From: Planctomycetes bacterium MalM25
GTDB taxonomy: Bacteria; Planctomycetota; Planctomycetia; Pirellulales; Lacipirellulaceae
NCBI GenBank assembly: GCA_007745835.1
Contig: CP036424.1
Coordinates: 3,583,968-3,647,967, forward strand
Direction of reading: 5' to 3'
DNA: 64,000 bases
The notes under the pieces were generated by a model, which was not told where the DNA came from, ran no database searches, and saw nothing but the letters and a program-made list of their open reading frames with translations. How positions within the stretch are numbered: the stretch's first letter is position 1; every line of letters begins with the position of its first letter. The position numbers were made by a program, and so were the translations under genes. Below, piece after piece: positions 26,812 through 35,717 of this stretch.

Positions 26812-28185
26812 ATGAGCAGCCAATCGAAGCCGGCCGAGCGCCGCGTTGTCATCACCGGGGTCGGGCTCGTCTCGCCCCTCGGATCCAGCCCCGCCACGTA
26901 CTCCGCCGCCCTCGCTGAGGGCCGCAGCGGCGTGACCGCCCGTGAGGGATCAACGGCCCGCCCCGCCGTGGGGGGCTTCGCGACCGAGTTCAGCGGGAAG
27001 ATCGGCGATTTCGGCGAGCTGGAAGGCCCCCAGAAGAAGGCGATCCGCAAGGGGCTCAAGGTCATGTGCCGCGAGACCCAAATGGCGGTCGCCGCCGCCC
27101 AACACGCGCTGGCCGACGCCGGCGCCGCCGAGGCGTTCGACCCGGAGCGGGTCGGGGTGGTGCTGGGGAGCGACTACATGCTCACCCTGCCCGAGGACTA
27201 CGTCGATGCGATCAAAAAGTGCCAAGCCGACGCCGACTTCGACTACGACCAGTGGGGCGGCGACGGGCTGGGCGAGATGCAGCCCCTCTGGATGCTGAAG
27301 TACCTGCCCAACATGCCGGCGAGCCACATCGCGATCTTCAACGACCTGCGGGGCCCGAACAACTCACTCACGATGCGCGAGGCGGGCGGGCTGATGGCCG
27401 TCGGCGAGGCGTTCCGCATCCTCGCCCGCGGCGACGCCGACCGGATGGTCGCCGGCGCCACGGGGACGCGGGTCCTGCCGATGCAGGCGATCCACGCGCT
27501 GCAGGAGACCGACCTGCCGGTCGCGGGTGCAGGGTTCTCCCATGAAGGGCCGACCGACGCCGACCCGGCCACGCTCAGCCGACCCTTCGACGCGGCCCGC
27601 ACCGGCATGGTGTGCGGCGAGGGCGCGGGCATGGTCGTGCTGGAGGCGCTCGACGCCGCCCAAGCGCGGGGCGCGAAGATCTACGGCGAAGTCGTCGGCT
27701 TCGGATCGAGCGTCGTCGCGAAGCCGGGCCCGGACGGCGCGTCCCTCGTCGGCGACAACCGGACCGCCATCGCGAATGCGACGAAGGTTGCCCTCCGTGA
27801 CGCAGGGATGCAACCAGCCGAGCTGGGCCACGTGAACGCCAACGGCGTCGGCGCCCCGGCGGCCGACCGCGACGAGGCGGCCGCCCTCCGCGACGCCCTC
27901 CGCGACGCGGCCGACGACACGCCCGTGGTCGCCCTGAAGAGCTACTTCGGCGAGCTCGGCGCGGGCGGCGGCGTGATCGAGCTGGCCGGCAGCCTGCTCG
28001 CCTTCGACCAAGAAGGCCCCCTCGCCGGCGCCCTGCCCCGCACGCTCAACCACGAGCAGACCGACCCCGAGTGCCCGATCCAAGTCGCCGCCCAAGCGGG
28101 CGTCCCCACGGGCGACGCGTTCCTCGCACTCAACACGACTCCGCAAGGGCAAGCCGCGGCGGTGTGCGTGAAGCGGTTCGGCTGA
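26812..28185 (+). CDS. Ketosynthase-fold protein lacking all three catalytic residues
   Basis: 457 aa. Clear beta-ketoacyl synthase fold: VVITGVGLVSPLGSS start, GVVLGSDYM, GPNNSLTMREAGGL, SRPFDAARTGMVCGEGAGMVVLE. Aligned by motif with FabF at 14297, Cys163 is E190, His303 is N344 (NANGVGA) and His340 is E381 (KSYFGELGAGGG). It therefore cannot condense acyl chains as a normal KAS. The REAGGLMA segment resembles chain-length factors (KS-beta), where Gln replaces Cys ahead of AGGLDA. A partner role with an active ketosynthase, or acyl binding, is inference. No partner ketosynthase, ACP or acyltransferase lies next to it. Confidence 0.85.
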   Translation: MSSQSKPAERRVVITGVGLVSPLGSSPATYSAALAEGRSGVTAREGSTARPAVGGFATEFSGKIGDFGELEGPQKKAIRKGLKVMCRETQMAVAAAQHALADAGAAEAFDPERVGVVLGSDYMLTLPEDYVDAIKKCQADADFDYDQWGGDGLGEMQPLWMLKYLPNMPASHIAIFNDLRGPNNSLTMREAGGLMAVGEAFRILARGDADRMVAGATGTRVLPMQAIHALQETDLPVAGAGFSHEGPTDADPATLSRPFDAARTGMVCGEGAGMVVLEALDAAQARGAKIYGEVVGFGSSVVAKPGPDGASLVGDNRTAIANATKVALRDAGMQPAELGHVNANGVGAPAADRDEAAALRDALRDAADDTPVVALKSYFGELGAGGGVIELAGSLLAFDQEGPLAGALPRTLNHEQTDPECPIQVAAQAGVPTGDAFLALNTTPQGQAAAVCVKRFG

Positions 28186-28208
28186 GCAAACGCGTCAGCC
28201 GTCCGCCC

Positions 28209-28271
28209 TACGCCGAAGGCGTTGCGCCTCACAGCCCAGGGTTGCACGGCGCAGCCGGGCTACCCTGGGAA
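28209..28271. repeat. REP-like arm, left of the Y1 transposase
   Basis: About 60 bases matching 28834-28899 in inverted orientation with few mismatches. Shared blocks are CGCCGAAGGCGT, CACAGCCCAGGGTTG and CTACCCTGGGAA. It contains a small GCC/GGC hairpin. A second, shorter unit with the same pattern (CTACCCCGCAGGGGTTGCGTCC) follows at about 28290-28311. Confidence 0.85.
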
Positions 28272-28311
28272 CACGACATCGCCCGTGCCCTACCCCGCAG
28301 GGGTTGCGTCC

Positions 28312-28767
28312 TCAGTCCCAAACATACCGCTCATCGAACTCAATCCGATGACGTTCGAGCAGCAGGCGGAACTCTTCCTTGAAGTCGCGCTCCCGATGAT
28401 GCTCCGCTTGATTAGCGATGTAGGCCTTAACGCGCGTGATCTCTGATTGGCTCACGGAGAAGGCGCCATAGCCGGCCTGCCATTGAAACTCGCCCAACTT
28501 GGGATCGCGTGCCTTGATCCAGATTGAGGTCACCCGTTTCAGTTCCTTGACCCAATCCGAAACCGTGATGGTGCGACTCATCCGCACCAACACATGCACG
28601 TGGTCTTCAACTCCGCCGGCGATCAGCGGGGCGCAGTCGAGTGTCTTGGACGCGCCGCCCAGTTGGTTATGGACTTCGGCACGCAGGCCATCGTTTGCCA
28701 AGAACGGCTGGCGGTCCTTCGTGGAGAAGACCAGATGCACCGCGATGTTGGCGAGCGATTGGGGCAA
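28312..28767 (-). CDS. REP-associated Y1 (IS200-type) transposase-like protein
   Basis: 151 aa. Has the features of the IS200/REP-associated tyrosine transposase fold: LVFSTKDRQPFL near the N-terminus, the HUH motif as DHVHVLV, and a catalytic Tyr candidate in KAYIANQAEHH. Such enzymes cleave and rejoin single-stranded DNA at hairpins. There is no tnpB partner, and the gene is bracketed by inverted REP-like arms, the usual arrangement of a RAYT and its BIME. Probably a single-copy housekeeping-like transposase that recognises the flanking REP units; activity is not proven. Confidence 0.88.
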   Translation of the reverse strand: MPQSLANIAVHLVFSTKDRQPFLANDGLRAEVHNQLGGASKTLDCAPLIAGGVEDHVHVLVRMSRTITVSDWVKELKRVTSIWIKARDPKLGEFQWQAGYGAFSVSQSEITRVKAYIANQAEHHRERDFKEEFRLLLERHRIEFDERYVWD

Positions 28768-28789
28768 CGGCGGTACCCATAGCTATGAG

Positions 28790-28899
28790 AGGGACGCAAC
28801 ACCTTTGGTGTAGGCCATCCCTGGGTCCACCGATTCCCAGGGTAGTTCCGGCTATCGCCGTCACAACCCTGGGCTGTGGGACGCGACGCCTTCGGCGTA
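28790..28899. repeat. REP-like arm, right of the Y1 transposase
   Basis: Inverted counterpart of the left arm. The inner unit (about 28790-28822) has GGGACGCAACACC and GGTGTAGGCC; the outer unit (28834-28899) has TTCCCAGGGTAG, CAACCCTGGGCTGTG and ACGCCTTCGGCG. Two units per side give a four-unit, mirror-symmetric array. Confidence 0.85.
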
Positions 28900-28907
28900 G
28901 ATCTTGC

Positions 28908-28970
28908 GTGACAAGCCCTTGTCACACCCGGCTAGGCCCCCACTTGTCACACCCGCAATTCTTCCGCCGC
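28908..28970 (-). repeat. GTGACAAG hairpin and direct repeat at the purB 3' end
   Basis: The inverted repeat GTGACAAG/CTTGTCAC (28908-28925) and a second CTTGTCACACCCG about 30 bases on (near 28943) overlap the purB stop at 28947. Similar to the GTGACAAA/TTTGTCAC hairpin at the gltX 3' end. It may work as a terminator or be a dispersed element. Confidence 0.5.
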
Positions 28971-30374
28971 GGCCCGCTTGTCAGCATAGCGCTCCCGGAT
29001 CGGCTCAACGACCTCTGCCAGGAACTCGTCGACTTGCTGCGGGGCACGGCCGACGAGCTGGCTCGGGTTGGCCAGCTCGTTCAGGTCAACGCCGGCGAAG
29101 GCTTCGTCGGCTCTTAGGCGCTCCAGCAGGTCGTTGTCTCCGCCCTGCTGCTTCACGACGGCGCCGGCGGCTTGGCTGTGTTGGCGGATCTTCTCGTGCA
29201 GGTCCTGGCGGTCGCCCCCCTGTTTGACCGCCTCCATCAGGACGTTCTCGGTGATCATGAACGGCAGCTCGGCGGCGAGGTTCTTCGCGACGACCTCGGG
29301 GTACACGACTAGGCCGCGGGCGACGTTCTCGTAGATCACCAGGATCGCATCCACGCCCAGGAAGGCCTGCGGCAGCGACAGCCGGCGGTTCGCCGAATCG
29401 TCGAGCGTGCGCTCCATCCACTGCGTCGCGTGCGTGTCGGCGCCGTTGCTGGCGAGGCTCATCACGAACCGGGCGATGCCGCCGATCCGCTCGCTCCGCA
29501 TCGGGTTCCGCTTGTACGGCATCGCCGACGAGCCGATCTGCTTCTGCTCGAACGGCTCCTCGATCTCCTTGCGCATCGCGAGGATCCGCAGGTCGGTCGT
29601 CGCCTTATGGGCGCTGGCCGCCACGCCCGACAGGCAGTCGAGCACCTGGGCATCGACCTTGCGCGGGTAGGTCTGGCCGGTGACGGCGTACGACGCGTCG
29701 AAGCCCATCTTCTCGGCGACGCGCTGCTCGAGTTGGCGGACCTGGTCATGGTCCCCCTCGAACAGCTCGAGGAAGCTCGCCTGCGTGCCGGTGGTGCCCT
29801 TCGTGCTGCGGGCCCGCAGCTGCTTGAGGCGGTGCTCGATCTCCACCAGGTCGAGCGTCAAGTCGTAGCACCAGAGCGTCGCCCGCTTGCCAACGGTCGT
29901 CGGCTGGGCCGGCTGCAAGTGGGTGAAGCCGAGGGCGGGCAGGTCGCGGTAGGTGTGGGCGAACTCGCCGAGCGCGTCGATCACCGCCGCGAGCCGGCTG
30001 GCGACCATCTCGAGCGACTCGCGGATGAGGATCGCGTCGGCGTTGTCGACGACGAAGTTGCTCGTGGCGCCGAGGTGGATGATCGGCTTGGCGTTGGGGC
30101 AAGCGTCGCCATAGGTGTGGACGTGGGCCATCACGTCGTGGCGGAGCTGCTTCTCGTAGCCGGCGGCCGCGTCGAAGTCGATGTCGTCGACTTTCGCGCG
30201 CAGCTCATCGAGCTGCCTCTCGGTGATCGATAGGCCGAGCTCGGCTTCGGCCTCGGCGAGCGCGACCCACAACCGCCGCCAGGTGGAGAACTTCTTCTGC
30301 GCCCCCCACAGCTCGGCCATCGCCCGGGATGCGTAGCGGGAAATGAGAGGGTTATCGTACGAGAGATTCGACAT
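28947..30374 (-). CDS. purB: Adenylosuccinate lyase
   Basis: 475 aa, normal for the long form. It cleaves succinylaminoimidazole carboxamide ribotide and adenylosuccinate, releasing fumarate, in purine synthesis. Fumarase/aspartase-superfamily signature: [11 protein letters not shown] in the flexible catalytic loop, with [10 protein letters not shown] and [14 protein letters not shown] as the other active-site blocks. The ATG at 30374 gives the canonical [10 protein letters not shown] start. The closest relatives by eye are the eukaryotic-like ADSL branch. It stands alone, with an HD phosphohydrolase gene upstream. Confidence 0.96.
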   Translation of the reverse strand: MSNLSYDNPLISRYASRAMAELWGAQKKFSTWRRLWVALAEAEAELGLSITERQLDELRAKVDDIDFDAAAGYEKQLRHDVMAHVHTYGDACPNAKPIIHLGATSNFVVDNADAILIRESLEMVASRLAAVIDALGEFAHTYRDLPALGFTHLQPAQPTTVGKRATLWCYDLTLDLVEIEHRLKQLRARSTKGTTGTQASFLELFEGDHDQVRQLEQRVAEKMGFDASYAVTGQTYPRKVDAQVLDCLSGVAASAHKATTDLRILAMRKEIEEPFEQKQIGSSAMPYKRNPMRSERIGGIARFVMSLASNGADTHATQWMERTLDDSANRRLSLPQAFLGVDAILVIYENVARGLVVYPEVVAKNLAAELPFMITENVLMEAVKQGGDRQDLHEKIRQHSQAAGAVVKQQGGDNDLLERLRADEAFAGVDLNELANPSQLVGRAPQQVDEFLAEVVEPIRERYADKRAAAEELRV

Positions 30375-30387
30375 GCTGGGAGACGTT

Positions 30388-30648
30388 TAGAAGGGGGATG
30401 TGGGGATGAAGGGGGATAAGGGGATGGCGAGTTGGTGAGGCGCGATTCAAACGGCTGAATAGAAGAACAGAATGTAAGGATGGAAGTATGGAACCCGTTT
30501 ACACGCTTCGCTCCCAAATAGCCCCGCTCAACCGAACGGTGTTCAGGATGTGTTGCCATCCCCCCATCTCCTCGGAGAGCGGTTGGTCAGCCCCCCAAGG
30601 CTTGAAGCCCTCCGGGCGCTAACGCTTGCTGCTCGCCATCCCCTCATC
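30388..30648. repeat. G-rich / C-rich inverted repeats upstream of purB
   Basis: A run of GGGGGATG-type units at about 30391-30428 is mirrored by ATCCCC units at 30556-30572 and 30636-30650. The best pair is ATAAGGGGATGGCGAG (30416-30431) with CTCGCCATCCCCTCAT (30632-30647), one mismatch. The four G-runs could form a quadruplex. Confidence 0.55.
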
Positions 30649-30650
30649 TC

Positions 30651-32075
30651 CTACATGTTGGTTAGGTCGTCTTCGGATCGGCTCCCCACCAGCGCGTCGA
30701 GCGCCTCGCCGACCGCCGCCGCGTGCTCGGGCGGGTGGTTCTTTTGCAGGTAGATGCGGCAGGCGCGGTGGGCGATCGGGAGTTGGGCGAAGAGCTTATC
30801 GTCGGTCAGCGGGTAGACCTTGCCGGTCGATGGCTTGTACTGGAAGTTCTGCCCGGCAGTGGCGGCCAGGGCGTCGGGGCGATAAATATGCCTCGGCAGG
30901 TCGATCTGCATCGGCACCGTCTTCGCCGACTCGGGCAGCCGGGCGCGGATCGCTTGTTCCAGGAGCGTCGCGTCGGAGAAGACGCTCGAGTCCTCCGACT
31001 CACCCGGCTTGTAGGTGACGCTGCGGTCCTCCACGGCGATCCAATCGACCTCGCGGCCGAGGATGCGTTCCCACCGCGGCGCGAGGGCCCGCTTCGCCGG
31101 GTCGCTCGAGTTCCGCCAGCGGCTGACATCGATCAGCAGCGACCACTCGGTGAAGCCGCAGTACTCGTCGAGCCGTTCGCGGGGGTCGTGCGGGAAGAGG
31201 AGCTCGCGGCTATCGACAAACACGTCCTTGAGCGTCTTGTCGATCGCCCGCACGGTCCGGTGGAAGTAGACCGCGCGGAACAGCTCGCTCTTGGTCTGCA
31301 CGAACTTGACCAGCGCGGCGGTCCCCTTCTGGTGGATGGTGAGGCCCTTCTCGCTGAAGAAGCTGTAACGGAGCAGGCGTTCCAGGTCGTAGGCCCGCTC
31401 GCTGTAGCCGGTCATGTAGGCGTCGCGGAGGACGAAGTCCATGCTGTCGACCGTATAGAGGCCGCAGAAGAGGCTCCGCAGCAGCACCAGCCAGCGGGGC
31501 CACTCACTGGCGTCGTCACGCCCCTCTTCTTTGAATCGTGGCCGTTGGATCAGCATCGCGACGTGCGCCGGGTCGATCGCCTCGTCGTCGTTCATCCGGC
31601 CGGCGGGGCACTCGCGCACCAGCTTGAGCAGCTCGCCCAGCTCGTTCTCGATGATGTGGGCGCCGAGGATCTCGTGGGTGATCCCGTAGTGCGGCTTCAG
31701 AAAATGCTCGTCGAAGAAGTGGCCGAACGGGCCGTGGCCGACGTCGTGCAGCAGTGCGGCGGTGCGGCAGAGGCAATCGACCGCGTTCCGGCTGGGCAGT
31801 TCACCCCCGCAGACCGCGTGCAGGCTCTCGTAGAGCCCCTCCACGGCGCGGCTCGCCATGTGCATGGCGCCGACGACGTGCTGAAAACGTGTGTGCTCGG
31901 CCGACGGGTAGACCCACCAGGCGGTCTGGAGCTGGTGGATCTGCCGCAGCCGCTGCAGCCACGGGTTGTCCAGCAGCCGGCGTTCGCTGATCTCGCCCTC
32001 GGGCACAACCGAGACGAACGGCACGTAGCCGTGCACCGGGTCGTGGACGAGGCTCTCGCGGGTGAAGTCCTTCAT
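30651..32075 (-). CDS. HD-domain phosphohydrolase (SAMHD1/dGTPase-like)
   Basis: 474 aa. The metal-binding HD set is in order: H61 region (EHTRFQHVVGAMHMA), LLHDVGHGPFGHFFDEHF, and a distant Asp in GLYTVDSMDFVLRDAYMTG. This is the pattern of the SAMHD1/YwfO group, which hydrolyse dNTPs to nucleoside and triphosphate. An N-terminal VHDPVHGYVPF motif is also typical. The C-terminal 150 residues are less conserved and may mediate oligomerisation. Likely cytosolic, with a role in nucleotide pool control; nearby purB is a loose metabolic fit. Substrate specificity cannot be read. Confidence 0.85.
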   Translation of the reverse strand: MKDFTRESLVHDPVHGYVPFVSVVPEGEISERRLLDNPWLQRLRQIHQLQTAWWVYPSAEHTRFQHVVGAMHMASRAVEGLYESLHAVCGGELPSRNAVDCLCRTAALLHDVGHGPFGHFFDEHFLKPHYGITHEILGAHIIENELGELLKLVRECPAGRMNDDEAIDPAHVAMLIQRPRFKEEGRDDASEWPRWLVLLRSLFCGLYTVDSMDFVLRDAYMTGYSERAYDLERLLRYSFFSEKGLTIHQKGTAALVKFVQTKSELFRAVYFHRTVRAIDKTLKDVFVDSRELLFPHDPRERLDEYCGFTEWSLLIDVSRWRNSSDPAKRALAPRWERILGREVDWIAVEDRSVTYKPGESEDSSVFSDATLLEQAIRARLPESAKTVPMQIDLPRHIYRPDALAATAGQNFQYKPSTGKVYPLTDDKLFAQLPIAHRACRIYLQKNHPPEHAAAVGEALDALVGSRSEDDLTNM

Positions 32076-32118
32076 CCCGGTGATTGTCGCGCCTCACGCC
32101 CGCCGCGGCAACGGGCGG

Positions 32119-32589
32119 TCAGCCGGGCTTGGCGGCGAACCACTCGCTAACAGAACGACGAGACAAGGAGACGGCGACCGCCCCGGGGGCCAGGACGAAA
32201 AGGAACGACCAGACCGCCAGAAAAGCCGACTTGGCAGCCGGGGTCTCTAAGAAGAGATCGCGATTGCCGGCGAAGTTCGCGGCGACCGCAGTGACGACCA
32301 ACACCAGCAGGACGCTGAAGATGGCCGCACAGCTGTAGCCGATCCACCGGCACGCCTCCAACGCCCACGCTTCGCGGCGAGCGAGGTTGTGCGCCACGCC
32401 CGCCGCCAGGAAGCCGAACCCGCAGCAAGCGAGCCGTTCGTCCAAGTCACCGGGACGCAAAGCCGCAACCAGGAAGAACCCTAAGGCGGCCAGCCACGCG
32501 ATCCCCACCGCCACGAAGACGGCGGCAGGGGGAGAAGGCGACTTCGGCTCGGATGCCGGGTCGTACGTCGGCGCCGCTCCCCTCTTCAT
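32119..32589 (-). CDS. Four-helix membrane protein, coupled to upstream gene
   Basis: 156 aa from the ATG at 32589, chosen because it overlaps the stop of the upstream gene as ATGA (32589-32586). About four transmembrane helices: AVFVAVGIAWLAALGFFLVAAL, a second around the CCGFGFLAAGVAH stretch, IFSVLLVLVVTAVAANF, and LAVWSFLFVLAPGAVAVSL. Two adjacent Cys in the second helix. No family recognised. It shares length and helix number with the gene upstream; the pair may form a heteromeric membrane complex (inference). Confidence 0.6.
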   Translation of the reverse strand: MKRGAAPTYDPASEPKSPSPPAAVFVAVGIAWLAALGFFLVAALRPGDLDERLACCGFGFLAAGVAHNLARREAWALEACRWIGYSCAAIFSVLLVLVVTAVAANFAGNRDLFLETPAAKSAFLAVWSFLFVLAPGAVAVSLSRRSVSEWFAAKPG

Positions 32590-33071
32590 GGCGTGATCTC
32601 GCAATCAGCCAAGCAGAACCAGCTCCGCACGCGAGGGTCATCCAACGCGAAGTAAAAGGCCCACGGCAACGCGGTCGCCGCGGCGGCGGAGGCGAGGATG
32701 CGGACCCACTCGCCGTGCGCGACCTGGACCCCGAACGAGTACCCCAGGGCGAGGCCGAAGGCCCACAGCATCAGCATGGCGGGCAGCACGACCAGGTTCA
32801 CCGTGCCGGAGACCGCGGCGACGCTGCGGCACGCCCTCCAAGCGGACGTGACCCGCCTCGGGATCATCAGGGCGAGGTACGCCGAGCCGCCGGCCAAGCC
32901 GATGAGGAAGCCGGCGTCGATCGCGTGTTCGTTCGGCGCCAGGAAAGCCGCTCCGGCGCACATCAGGCTGTAGGCGAAGACGAGCCAAGCGATGCCGGCG
33001 ATCGCTTTAAGCACGGGCGGCGTGTTGTGGTCGAGCGTGCCGGTGAGGATCAACGGAGGCGAAGTGGGCAT
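32586..33071 (-). CDS. Four-helix membrane protein
   Basis: 161 aa. Predicted helices at about 22-47, 50-70, 83-112 and 121-142, with a short cytoplasmic N-terminus (MPTSPPLILTGTLDH). Near the C-terminus is DDPRVRSWFCLADCEITP with two Cys that could pair or bind metal. No motif points to transport or catalysis. Its stop overlaps the start of the next gene by four bases. The gene upstream on the other strand starts 177 bases away. Function unknown. Confidence 0.6.
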   Translation of the reverse strand: MPTSPPLILTGTLDHNTPPVLKAIAGIAWLVFAYSLMCAGAAFLAPNEHAIDAGFLIGLAGGSAYLALMIPRRVTSAWRACRSVAAVSGTVNLVVLPAMLMLWAFGLALGYSFGVQVAHGEWVRILASAAAATALPWAFYFALDDPRVRSWFCLADCEITP

Positions 33072-33247
33072 GAGCGGCGGTCTCGCGGACAGAAAAGAAA
33101 GTCAGTCGTAACGATTGCGGCGATCGCAGCGCCCGCCGCCCCCGGCTTCTGGGAGCAATCGCGGATGACGCCGCGTCTTCGTTTGACCCGAGTCGGCGGC
33201 GGCCGAGAATTGCGTGAGCCGCTCCCGCCCACGCCCGCCGTACGCCG

Positions 33248-35662
33248 ATGGCCTATCTGAAACGTAACTCGCGATCCGGCCCCGCGCCGGGGCTTTTTCT
33301 GGCGATTCTCGCGATCGGTTCCGCGTGCCACGCCGCCACGCTCCAGCTGAACGACGGCCGTATCATCTCGGGCAAGCTGGGCGAGACCGCGGGCGTGGCC
33401 GAGGACCCGATCGCACCGGGCCCCTCCGCGGGCGCCATCCGCACGACGCCGATCCTGGTGATCGAAGACGGACTCCGCCGCGCCTACGTCCACAAGACCG
33501 CCGTCCGCGAGGTGCTCGACGAGCGGGACGAGCCACGCATCCGCATCCCCGTGTGGCAGAACCCGGCGAAGCGGGGGGCGTCGCTCGGTTCGATCGGCGC
33601 GCCGTCTTCGATGACACCGTTCGACGAGTACGGCCGCCGGATCATCGAGCTGCCAAGCGACAAAGGGCCGATCGCCGTCATCCAAGGGGTCACCGAGGTG
33701 ACCCCCGTGTACACGCGCGTTCAAGGCCTCAAGGCGGAGCCGCGGAGCTATCTGTGGGACATGCGGCTGGCGACCAGCAGCCTGCCGCGGCAAACGCTCA
33801 CGAACATCCTCCACGGCGCCATCCCCCGGAACGACTTCGACGCGCGCATGCAGGTCGTCCGGCTCTACCTGCAGAGCGAACGCTACCGCGACGCGTCCGA
33901 AGAACTCAAAACCATCCAGGCCGATTTCGCCGGGTCGCCCGAGGCGTCGCTGCCCGACTTGGAAGACAACCTCCGCCGGCTGCGTGGTCTGGCGGCGCGA
34001 TCGCTGCTAGACGAAATCGAACTCCGGCGCGACGCGGGCCAGCACGCGCTCGCCAGGACGTTCTTGGAGCGGTTCCCCGACGAGGGCGTCACGGGCGACA
34101 CGCTGCAACGCGTCCGCGAGCTGCTCGACGAAGACGACGCCCAGCGTGCCCGGCACGAAACCCTGCTCGCCCGGCTCGACGGGGTGACCACGCAGCTCGG
34201 TGAGCCCGCGGCGAAGCGGGTCGCCGAGCGGATCGTCGCTGAGATCCGCGCGAGGCTTACCCCGGCGACCGCCGATCGGCTGACCGCTTTCACCCAGCTG
34301 GCGAGCGGCGACGCCCTCTCCTCGAATGAGCTGGCCGCCGTGGCGATCAGCGGGTGGCTGCTCGGTTCGAACAACGCCGACGAATCACTGCCCGCCGCCC
34401 TCTCGCTCGTCCGCACCCGCGACGCGATCCGCCGGTACCTCGCGACGGGCAACCCGCAAGAGCGTGCGGCCGCCTTGAACACGCTCCGCGACGCCGAGGG
34501 CGCCGAGGTGTCGCGCGTCGCGGAGCTGCTGGCCCGAATGGAGCCGCCGCTCCCCCTGGTCGATCCGCCCGACGCGTCGATGACCGACGGCGAAATCGAG
34601 GCCTCCCCCCCCCTGCCGGTCGGCTGCTACGAACTCACCACGGAAGTCGGCGAGCGGACGATCCGGTCGCTCGTCCAACTTCCCCCCGAGTACGACCCGC
34701 TGCGCAGCTACCCGACGATCCTCACGCTCGGCGACCTGGGCGTCTCGCCCGACCGGCAGCTCGATTACTGGGCCGGTTCGCCTCGCGCGGAGGTCGGTCG
34801 CCTCGGCCAGGCCCGCCGGCGGGGGTACGTGGTGATCGCCATCGATTGGGCGACGCCCGACCAGCTCCGTTACGGCTACCGGGCCGAAGAGCACGCGGCG
34901 GTGCTGAGCAGCCTCCGCAACGCGATGCGCCGCGTCGCCATCGACTCGGACCGCGTCTTCCTCACCGGCCACGGCGCCGGCGGCGACCTCGCCTGGGACC
35001 TCGCGCTGGCGCACCCCGAACACTGGGCCGGTTGTCTCCCCTTCCTCGCGGTCGCCGATCGCTATTGCGACCGCTACTGGCGCAACGCCGAGTTTGTGCC
35101 GTGGCGCGTCGTGCTGGGCGAGCTCGACGCGGGCAAGCTCGATCGCAACGCCCGCGAACTCGACCGCTACCTCCGGCCCCGCTACGACGCGACCGTTGTC
35201 GAGTACCGGGGCCGCGGCTACGACCCGCTGTCGGACGACATCCAGCGGACGTTCGACTGGATGGGCCGCAAACGCCGCGGCGCCCCGCCCGAAGAGTTCG
35301 AATGCAACACGATGCGGCCGTGGGACAACTACTTCTGGTGGATCGAGGCGGAAGGCCTACCCCAGAAGTCGATCACCCTGCCCGCCCAGTGGCCCCCCCG
35401 AAGGGGCTCGCGCCCCGCGAGCATCCGGGGACGCAAGTACACGGGCAACAAGCTGGCCATCTTTTGCGGCGCCGAGAAGGTGACCGTCTGGCTGTCGCCC
35501 GAGTTAGTCGACTTCGACCAGCCAATCGAGATCGAGCACAACGGCCGACGGCTCGTCCCCCGCGGCGAGCGTGTCACGCCCGACCTCGGGGTCCTGCTCG
35601 AAGACGCCCGCACCCGCGCCGATCGGAAGCGGCCCTACTGGGCGAAAGTCGAGTCGCGTTAG
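33248..35662 (+). CDS. Exported alpha/beta-hydrolase-fold protein without nucleophile
   Basis: 804 aa. Signal peptide at about 1-30. A small beta domain (TLQLNDGRIISGKLGE) is followed by a helical, TPR-like region (about 185-460) and an alpha/beta-hydrolase-like domain (about 470-680) of the esterase-D/PHB-depolymerase type (YVVIAIDWATPDQLRYGY, DSDRVFLTGHGAGGDLAWDLALAHPEHWAG). In the nucleophile elbow GHGAG, Gly stands where the catalytic Ser should be, so ordinary ester hydrolysis is unlikely. The C-terminal segment (EFECNTMRPWDNYFWWIEAEG...) is conserved-looking. Possible role: surface or periplasmic binding scaffold (inference). Confidence 0.75.
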   Translation: MAYLKRNSRSGPAPGLFLAILAIGSACHAATLQLNDGRIISGKLGETAGVAEDPIAPGPSAGAIRTTPILVIEDGLRRAYVHKTAVREVLDERDEPRIRIPVWQNPAKRGASLGSIGAPSSMTPFDEYGRRIIELPSDKGPIAVIQGVTEVTPVYTRVQGLKAEPRSYLWDMRLATSSLPRQTLTNILHGAIPRNDFDARMQVVRLYLQSERYRDASEELKTIQADFAGSPEASLPDLEDNLRRLRGLAARSLLDEIELRRDAGQHALARTFLERFPDEGVTGDTLQRVRELLDEDDAQRARHETLLARLDGVTTQLGEPAAKRVAERIVAEIRARLTPATADRLTAFTQLASGDALSSNELAAVAISGWLLGSNNADESLPAALSLVRTRDAIRRYLATGNPQERAAALNTLRDAEGAEVSRVAELLARMEPPLPLVDPPDASMTDGEIEASPPLPVGCYELTTEVGERTIRSLVQLPPEYDPLRSYPTILTLGDLGVSPDRQLDYWAGSPRAEVGRLGQARRRGYVVIAIDWATPDQLRYGYRAEEHAAVLSSLRNAMRRVAIDSDRVFLTGHGAGGDLAWDLALAHPEHWAGCLPFLAVADRYCDRYWRNAEFVPWRVVLGELDAGKLDRNARELDRYLRPRYDATVVEYRGRGYDPLSDDIQRTFDWMGRKRRGAPPEEFECNTMRPWDNYFWWIEAEGLPQKSITLPAQWPPRRGSRPASIRGRKYTGNKLAIFCGAEKVTVWLSPELVDFDQPIEIEHNGRRLVPRGERVTPDLGVLLEDARTRADRKRPYWAKVESR

Positions 35663-35717
35663 GCGGTAGGAACCTACATCGAACCGCATCCGGTTCGAAA
35701 ACCGGGCGAAGGCGGGA

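Noticed and set aside
26625-26918. 97-codon plus-strand frame before the ketosynthase-like gene
   Set aside because: It overlaps the start of that gene in another frame and has no protein-like features.
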